DNA from: Hyphomicrobiales bacterium
GTDB taxonomy: Bacteria > Pseudomonadota > Alphaproteobacteria > Rhizobiales > Xanthobacteraceae
Reading direction: 5' to 3'
Length of the DNA: 64,000 nt
NCBI GenBank assembly: GCA_016713235.1
Contig: JADJPN010000001.1
Coordinates: 760,308-824,307 of the forward strand
Position 1 is the stretch's first letter, and each line of letters starts with the position of its first letter. The notes below the pieces were generated by a model. That model was not told where the DNA came from. It was given only the letters and a program-made list of their open reading frames with translations, and did not search any database. Positions 59,330-64,000 of this stretch are shown piece by piece. Made by a program: the position numbers and the translations under genes.

Positions 59330-60000
59330 TGCGCGCGGTCGCGGCTATTCTCCGGCGCGACCTTGCGCTGTCGTTCCGTGCCGGGGGCGGCGCGGGAATC
59401 GGCGTCATTTTCTTTCTCTGCGTTGTGATGGTCGTGCCGTTCGCGATCGGCCCCGATCAGAAACTGCTGACTTCGATAGGGCCAGCGATCTTGTGGATCG
59501 GCGCGCTGCTTGCCTCGCTGCTCGGCCTCGACCGTATCTTTGGCGCGGACGCGGAAGATGGTTCGCTGGATCTGTTGTTGCTCGCGCCGCTGCCGCTTGA
59601 AGTGATCGCGTTCACAAAAGCGCTCGCACATTGGCTGGCGACGGGTTTGCCGCTCGTGATTGCCACGCCGCTGCTCGGGCTTTTGCTTGGCGTCGAGTTC
59701 AATGCTCTGTGCGCCGCGGCTCTAATGCTGCTGGTCGGGACGCCGGCGATTGCCTTTCTCGGGTCGATCGGCGCGGCGTTGACCGCAACACTCCCGCGCG
59801 CGGGTTTACTGATCGCGGTGCTGATCGTGCCGTTCACGATCCCGGTGCTTATTTTCGGCACGGCGGCGACGGCGGTTGCGATTACCGAAGCCTCGTTTTT
59901 CGGAACCGCGTTCAAGTTATTATTGGCGCTCGCGCTTTTCTCCTTCGTGATCGGGCCTGTTGCAGCCGCGGCGGCGCTCAGAATCGGGCGCGGTGCATGA
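59326..60000 (+). CDS. ccmB: Heme exporter permease CcmB
   Basis: 224-residue membrane subunit with six hydrophobic segments. The start MMRAVAAILRRDLALSFRAGGG and FGADAEDGSLDLLLLAPLPLEVIAFTKALAHW are typical of CcmB. The ending GPVAAAAALRIGR fits. Two ATGs, at 59326 and 59329, overlap the ccmA stop. Confidence 0.94.
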   Translation: MMRAVAAILRRDLALSFRAGGGAGIGVIFFLCVVMVVPFAIGPDQKLLTSIGPAILWIGALLASLLGLDRIFGADAEDGSLDLLLLAPLPLEVIAFTKALAHWLATGLPLVIATPLLGLLLGVEFNALCAAALMLLVGTPAIAFLGSIGAALTATLPRAGLLIAVLIVPFTIPVLIFGTAATAVAITEASFFGTAFKLLLALALFSFVIGPVAAAAALRIGRGA

Positions 60001-60033
60001 CGCGTCTTCGCCGCATTGCTCCCCGAGGCCGCC

Positions 60034-60780
60034 ATGCCTAGAACGCCGCGCATGAAGGTGAGCGAGCTTGCCAACCCGAACCGCTTCATGCGGATGGCGA
60101 AGTGGATGATTCCGCTGTTCGCGGCTTTAGCCGCGGTACTGCTCGCAATCGGATTCTATTTTGGTTTCAACGCGCCGGCGGAGCGCGATCAGGGTATCAC
60201 CGCGCGCATCATGTTCGTGCATGTGCCGACGGCGTGGCTTGCGCTTGGCGTGTACACGATGATGGCGATCGCCGCACTCGGTACGCTTGTTTGGCGGCAT
60301 CCGCTTGCCGACGTCGCGCAGAAAGCGGCGGCCCCCATCGGGGCGGCATTCGCGCTGGTCTGTCTCGTCACCGGCTCGGTCTGGGGCCGTCCGACCTGGG
60401 GCACCTATTGGGAATGGGATGGGCGGCTCACGTCGATGCTGGTGCTGTTTCTGATCTATCTCGGCATCATCGCGCTGTGGCGCGCGTTCGAAGAACCGCT
60501 GCAAGCGGCGAAGGCCGTCGCGATCCTGACGCTGGTCGGCTTCATCAACATTCCGATCGTGAAATTTTCGGTCGACTGGTGGAGCACGCTGCATCAGCCG
60601 GCTTCCGTGTTCCGGCTCGATGGGCCGACAATGCACGCGTCTTATCTCAATCCGCTGCTCATCTGCGCGCTCGGCTTTTCGTTTCTGTTCGCGGCCATGC
60701 TGACGGCTGCGATGCGCAACGAACTTTTGCGCCGCCGCGTGCGCACGCTCACGATCTTCGCGGCCAACGAGGCGCGTTGA
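60034..60780 (+). CDS. ccmC: Heme exporter protein CcmC
   Basis: 248-residue membrane protein that presents heme to CcmE. It has six spans and the tryptophan-rich periplasmic motif WGTYWEWDGRLTSMLVL after TGSVWGRPTW. Histidine ligands lie in FVHVPTAW and STLHQPASVF. An upstream TTG at 60016 also opens the frame, but MPRTPRMKVSELANPNRF fits better. Confidence 0.95.
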   Translation: MPRTPRMKVSELANPNRFMRMAKWMIPLFAALAAVLLAIGFYFGFNAPAERDQGITARIMFVHVPTAWLALGVYTMMAIAALGTLVWRHPLADVAQKAAAPIGAAFALVCLVTGSVWGRPTWGTYWEWDGRLTSMLVLFLIYLGIIALWRAFEEPLQAAKAVAILTLVGFINIPIVKFSVDWWSTLHQPASVFRLDGPTMHASYLNPLLICALGFSFLFAAMLTAAMRNELLRRRVRTLTIFAANEAR

Positions 60781-60781
60781 G

Positions 60782-60926
60782 ATGGCCGCTTCGCACTTCA
60801 CCTTCGTCGTCACGGCCTACAGCTTCGCGGCTATCGTGCTTTCCTCGCTGGCCGCCTGGATCGCGCTCGACTATCGCGCCCAAAAAAAGCTCGCCGAGCT
60901 CGAAGCCAGCACGCGGAAAGAAATAG
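60782..60926 (+). CDS. ccmD: Heme exporter protein CcmD, probable 3' frameshift
   Basis: Small single-span protein of the Ccm ABC complex: MAASHFTFVVTAYSFAAIVLSSLAAWIALDYRAQKKLAELEAS. In the given sequence the frame then runs on to 61195 through ccmG. Dropping one A at 60917-60919 gives a stop at 60924-60926, directly before the ccmG ATG, and a 47-residue product of normal size. The exact end is inferred. Confidence 0.8.
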
Positions 60927-61460
60927 ATGCGCCGCGCGTTCGTTTTCATTCCACTCGCCATTTTCCTGGCGCTGGCGGTCGTGTTTTTCACGCGCATTGG
61001 CGGCGATCATTCGGTGGTGCCGTCCGCGCTCATCAACAAGCCCGCGCCACAACTCGCGCTGCCTGCGCTCGAGGGTGCGAATACGCCCGCACTCGACCCT
61101 GCCGCTTTCAAAGGCAACGTCACGTTGGTGAATATCTGGGCGTCATGGTGCGCGCCCTGCCGCGCGGAGCATCCGTTTCTGGTGCGGCTCGCTAAAGACA
61201 ATCGCGTTCGCGTTGTCGGGGTCAACTACAAGGATCAGCCTGCGAACGCGCTGAGATTTCTCGTGCAGCTCGGCAATCCTTTCGTTGCGATCGGCGTCGA
61301 TACGGCCGGCCGCGCGGCGATCGAGTGGGGCGTTTATGGCGTGCCCGAAACTTTCCTCGTCGGGCGCGACGGATCGATCCGCTACAAACAGGTCGGCCCG
61401 ATTACGGCGGAGAATTATTCGAGGCTGCTTGCGGAAATCGAGAAGGCGCTCGCGAACTAG
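60927..61460 (+). CDS. ccmG: Thiol:disulfide oxidoreductase CcmG/DsbE
   Basis: Periplasmic, membrane-tethered thioredoxin that reduces apocytochrome c thiols. 177 residues: anchor FVFIPLAIFLALAVVFF, active site WASWCAPC with Cys75 and Cys78, and the family GVYGVPETFLVGRDG cis-proline loop. It starts directly after the ccmD stop. Its TAG interlocks with the yciB stop as CTAG (61457-61460). Confidence 0.95.
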   Translation: MRRAFVFIPLAIFLALAVVFFTRIGGDHSVVPSALINKPAPQLALPALEGANTPALDPAAFKGNVTLVNIWASWCAPCRAEHPFLVRLAKDNRVRVVGVNYKDQPANALRFLVQLGNPFVAIGVDTAGRAAIEWGVYGVPETFLVGRDGSIRYKQVGPITAENYSRLLAEIEKALAN

Positions 61461-62041
61461 CTCTTCGCCTCCGGATCCTTGATCGCGTATTTCGCCATGA
61501 TCGGCGCCTGCGAAAGCGCGAACGCCAGGGTCAGCGGCAGAAAGCCGAAGGTCTTGAACGTGACCCACTGATCGGTGGTGAAGGAGCGCCAGACGAATTC
61601 GTTGACGGCCGCCATCACGAGAAAGAACAGCGCCCAGTTGCGCGTCAGCAGCTTCCAGCCTTCTTCCTTCATGTGCAATGCGCCGTCGAGCACGATCTGA
61701 AACAGCGGACGCCCGGTGGCAAGGCCGACAAACAGAACCACCGCAAACATCACATAGATGATCGTGGGCTTGAGCTTGATGAAGGTGTCGTTGTGGAGCC
61801 ATAGCGTCAGCGCGCCGAACACCATGACGATGACCGCCGTCACGATCGGCATCACCGGAAAGCGGCGGATCAGATAATAGCTGATGGCAAGCGTCACCAC
61901 GGTCGCGACCATGAAGGCGCCGGTCGCGAAATAAATCCCGCCGTAAGAATTCGCGAAGAAGAACAACAGCAGCGGTCCGAGATCGAGCAAAAGCTTCGGA
62001 AGCGGCGCGAGATGTTTCTTCGGAGCAGCAGCGTCGGTCAT
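61457..62041 (-). CDS. yciB: Septation protein A (YciB/IspZ)
   Basis: 194-residue inner-membrane protein with five or six spans. LLLDLGPLLLFFFANSYGG and NDTFIKLKPTIIYVMFAVVLFVGL are diagnostic, as are EEGWKLLTRNWALFFL and NEFVWR. It links envelope elongation and septation in E. coli. It lies 31 bp behind ftsY on the same strand, as in most Rhizobiales. Confidence 0.95.
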   Translation of the reverse strand: MTDAAAPKKHLAPLPKLLLDLGPLLLFFFANSYGGIYFATGAFMVATVVTLAISYYLIRRFPVMPIVTAVIVMVFGALTLWLHNDTFIKLKPTIIYVMFAVVLFVGLATGRPLFQIVLDGALHMKEEGWKLLTRNWALFFLVMAAVNEFVWRSFTTDQWVTFKTFGFLPLTLAFALSQAPIMAKYAIKDPEAKS

Positions 62042-62072
62042 TCTTCGTTGGTGCCTTTTGATTGCGGCGGTT

Positions 62073-62990
62073 TCAAGCGGGCTCGTTCAGCCCTACGAGC
62101 GCGCGGGAGAAATCTTTCGCGGAGAAGGTTTCCAGGTCCTCGACGCTTTCGCCCACGCCGATGAAGTGTACCGGGAGGCCGTGTCGCGCCGAAATCGCGA
62201 CAAGAATGCCGCCCTTCGCGGTGCCGTCGAGCTTCGTCACCACGAGGCCGGTGACGCCTGCGGTCTGCTTTTGAAGGCTTCGACCTGAGAGGCGCGTTCT
62301 GGCCGACGGTGGCGTCGAGCACGAGCAACACCGCATGCGGCGCGCTCTCGTCGATCTTTCTTGATCACGCGCACGATCTTCTCGAGTTCGCCCATCAACG
62401 CTTCTTTGTTCTGCAGGCGGCCGGCGGTGTCGATCAGCAACACGTCCGCGTTCTCCTCGCGCGCTTTGGTCATCGCGTCGAAGGCACGCCGGCTGGATCG
62501 AACCCTGCGCTTTCGCAACGATGGAAGAATTGGTGCGGCCCGCCCAGAGCTTGAGCTGTTCGATCGCGGCTGCGCGGAAGGTGTCGGCAGCACCGAGCGT
62601 GACCTTCTTGCCTTCGGCATGAAATTTCGCGGAGAGCTTGCCGAGCGTCGTGGTCTTGCCGGAGCCGTTCACGCCGACCGCGAGCACGACGAAGGCTTGC
62701 GCGAGGAGACATCGAGGGGCTGCTCGACTTTCTCCAGCACCTTCTCGACTTCGCTTGCAATCAACGCCTTGAAGTCGGCTTCCTCATAGCGCTCGCCAAG
62801 GCGGCCATCGTTCAGCGCCGCCACGATCTTCGATCGAGGTCTCGACGCCGATGTCGGACGAAATCAGGAGGTCTTCGACTTCCTGCAAGGTCTTTGGGTC
62901 GGCGCCGCGCATGCCGATGCGCGCGAGGCCTTCGCCGATTTTCGAGGCCGAGCGGGAGAGCCCGCCGGTCAGACGCTTCCAGAAGCTCAT
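62073..62990 (-). CDS. ftsY: SRP receptor FtsY, reading frame broken by seven indels
   Basis: GTPase receptor for signal-recognition-particle targeting. The pieces are clear in three frames: MSFWKRLTGGLSRSASKIGE and LQEVEDLLISSDIGVETS (N domain), VGVNGSGKTTTLGKLSAKF (G1), LGAADTFRAAAIEQLKLWA, NADVLLIDTAGRLQNKEALM (G3), VLDATVGQNA, TGLVVTKLDGTAKGG (G4) and FIGVGESVEDLETF. Apparent indels: extra base near 62831, missing at 62692, missing near 62499 and 62484, extra at 62357-62359, missing near 62290, missing at 62269-62272. Corrected, about 307 residues. FtsY is essential, so the real gene is presumably intact. Confidence 0.9.
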
Positions 62991-63000
62991 TTAAGGGTTC

Positions 63001-64000
63001 TCATGCCGCAAGTAATCCGCGTTCGTCGTGCCCGGCAATGCGTACTTCCGCGATGGCGCCGCGCGCTTCCTTACGCGCGAGCTTCACAGGCATGAAATGC
63101 TCGCTGCGGCCCTCGGTGCCGCTTTGCTCGACCAGCACGCGGCGCGATTTGCCGATCTTCATTTGAAAGTGGCGGCGCAGGAGCTCATCGCCTTTCGCGC
63201 GCAGGCGCCCTGCGCGCTCCTTCGCAATCTCGCGGCCAAGCTGCGGCATGCGCGCGGCCGGTGTGCCTTTGCGTGGGGAGAACGGGAAGACATGAAGAAA
63301 CGTAAGGCCGCAGTCCTCGGCGTGTTGCATCGTGTTCGCGAAGTGCGCTTCGGTTTCGGTCGGGAAACCCGCGATGAAGTCCGCGCCGAAGACGATGTCG
63401 GGGCGCAGGCGCCGCGCTTCCTCGGTGAAGCGGATCGCATCGTGCGTGAGATGTCTGCGCTTCATGCGCTTCAGGATCAAATCGTCACCCGCCTGCAAAG
63501 ACAGATGCAGATGCGGCATCAGGCGCTCTTCTTCAGCAAGTGCGCGCATGAATTGGTCGTCGATCTCGATGGAGTCGATCGAAGAGATGCGCAGGCGCGG
63601 CAGCTCAGGAACGTGCTTCAGAATCTGACGCACGAGGAGCCCTAGTTTCGGCGTGCCGGGCAAGTCAGCGCCCCATGAGGTCAGATCGACGCCGGTCAGC
63701 ACGACTTCGCGATAGCCGCGTTCGGTGAGCGCTCTGATCTGCGAAACGATTTCGCCCGCGCCGACCGAGCGGGAGGGGCCGCGGCCATAGGGGATAATGC
63801 AGAAGGTGCAGCGGTGATCGCAGCCGTTCTGGATTTGCACGAAGGCCCGGGTGTGGCCCTCGAAGCCATCGACGAGATGGAGCGCGGTCTCGCGGATCGA
63901 ATCGAGATCGTCGATCTGCACTTTCTCAAGCGCGCCAAAGGGGGCAACCCATGTCGCGGCGTCCAGCTTGCGCGCGTTACCGACGACAGCCGCGACTTCC
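63001..64000 (-). CDS. mtaB: tRNA ms2t6A37 methylthiotransferase MtaB (5' end beyond window)
   Basis: Radical-SAM methylthiotransferase of the MiaB/RimO/MtaB family; MtaB thiomethylates t6A37. The frame is open from the window edge to 63001, 333 residues of about 420. The cluster motif is CDHRCTFCIIPYGRGPSRS; GYREVVLTGVDLTSWG, HLHLSLQAGDD and HVFPFSPRKGTPAARMP follow, and the TRAM-like end is EHFMPVKLARKEARGAIAEVRI. The N-terminal UPF0004 domain is mostly outside. It is 10 bp upstream of ftsY. It shares its substrate base with TsaD (28 kb). Confidence 0.92.
   Translation of the reverse strand, partial: EVAAVVGNARKLDAATWVAPFGALEKVQIDDLDSIRETALHLVDGFEGHTRAFVQIQNGCDHRCTFCIIPYGRGPSRSVGAGEIVSQIRALTERGYREVVLTGVDLTSWGADLPGTPKLGLLVRQILKHVPELPRLRISSIDSIEIDDQFMRALAEEERLMPHLHLSLQAGDDLILKRMKRRHLTHDAIRFTEEARRLRPDIVFGADFIAGFPTETEAHFANTMQHAEDCGLTFLHVFPFSPRKGTPAARMPQLGREIAKERAGRLRAKGDELLRRHFQMKIGKSRRVLVEQSGTEGRSEHFMPVKLARKEARGAIAEVRIAGHDERGLLAA

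Overview
The window is a GC-rich block of ordinary chromosomal core genes from an alphaproteobacterium. Protein sequences and gene order point to the Hyphomicrobiales (Rhizobiales), near the Bradyrhizobiaceae/Xanthobacteraceae. The clues are glnK-amtB, the very large NAD-dependent glutamate dehydrogenase, htpX-rsmB-heparinase-purH, tsaD-gpsA divergent from hemC-hemD-Mic60-hemY, mtaB-ftsY-yciB facing ccmABCDG and acnA, an SDHAF4-like protein, DUF2794, DUF1223 and an IalB-type protein. There are three tRNA genes (Gly-GCC, Thr-CGT, Ala-CGC). I see no rRNA operon, insertion sequence, prophage, CRISPR array or defence island.

Layout. 1-9 kb: nitrogen sensing and ammonium uptake (glnK-amtB), thioesterase II, a ubiquinone-type hydroxylase, a proteostasis operon (CnoX, LON-domain protein, Trm112-like), tRNA-Gly, YjbQ, gamma-glutamyltransferase and an AhpD-like protein. 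9-24 kb: NAD-GDH, a UMF1-type transporter, the htpX-rsmB-heparinase-purH strand, an SDH assembly factor, an L,D-transpeptidase and acetyl-CoA synthetase. 24-34 kb: DUF2059, then the tsaD-gpsA-YciI-L,D-transpeptidase-EVE-methyltransferase operon, divergent from hemC-hemD-Mic60-HemY. 34-49 kb: small channel, TerB-SDR, glutamine amidotransferase, EamA transporter, yggT-DUF167-folD, typA, site-2 protease, argG, rlmN, IalB, quinone oxidoreductase and thpR. 49-64 kb: lysophospholipase-like esterase divergent from a LolD/FtsX-type ABC exporter, Bax inhibitor-1 family protein, DUF2794, DUF1223, acnA, cytochrome c maturation (ccmABCDG), yciB, ftsY and a partial mtaB.

The most striking property is damage to reading frames. 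I count 17 single-base indels in ten otherwise well-conserved genes, most of them at short homopolymers. Seven of them are in the essential gene ftsY. In addition, typA carries a compact block substitution with an in-frame TAG exactly at its conserved GPMPQT loop. This looks more like consensus or assembly error than biology, and it makes rsmB and the heparinase gene appear falsely fused.

Real structural curiosities are a dispersed palindromic repeat that hugs gene 3' ends (one copy is translated and supplies the stop codon of the opposite gene), a pair of inverted repeats with identical 10-22-10 geometry between hemD and Mic60, five convergent gene pairs with interlocked stop codons, and divergent start codons sharing CATG. 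I did not find a convincing undescribed multi-gene system.
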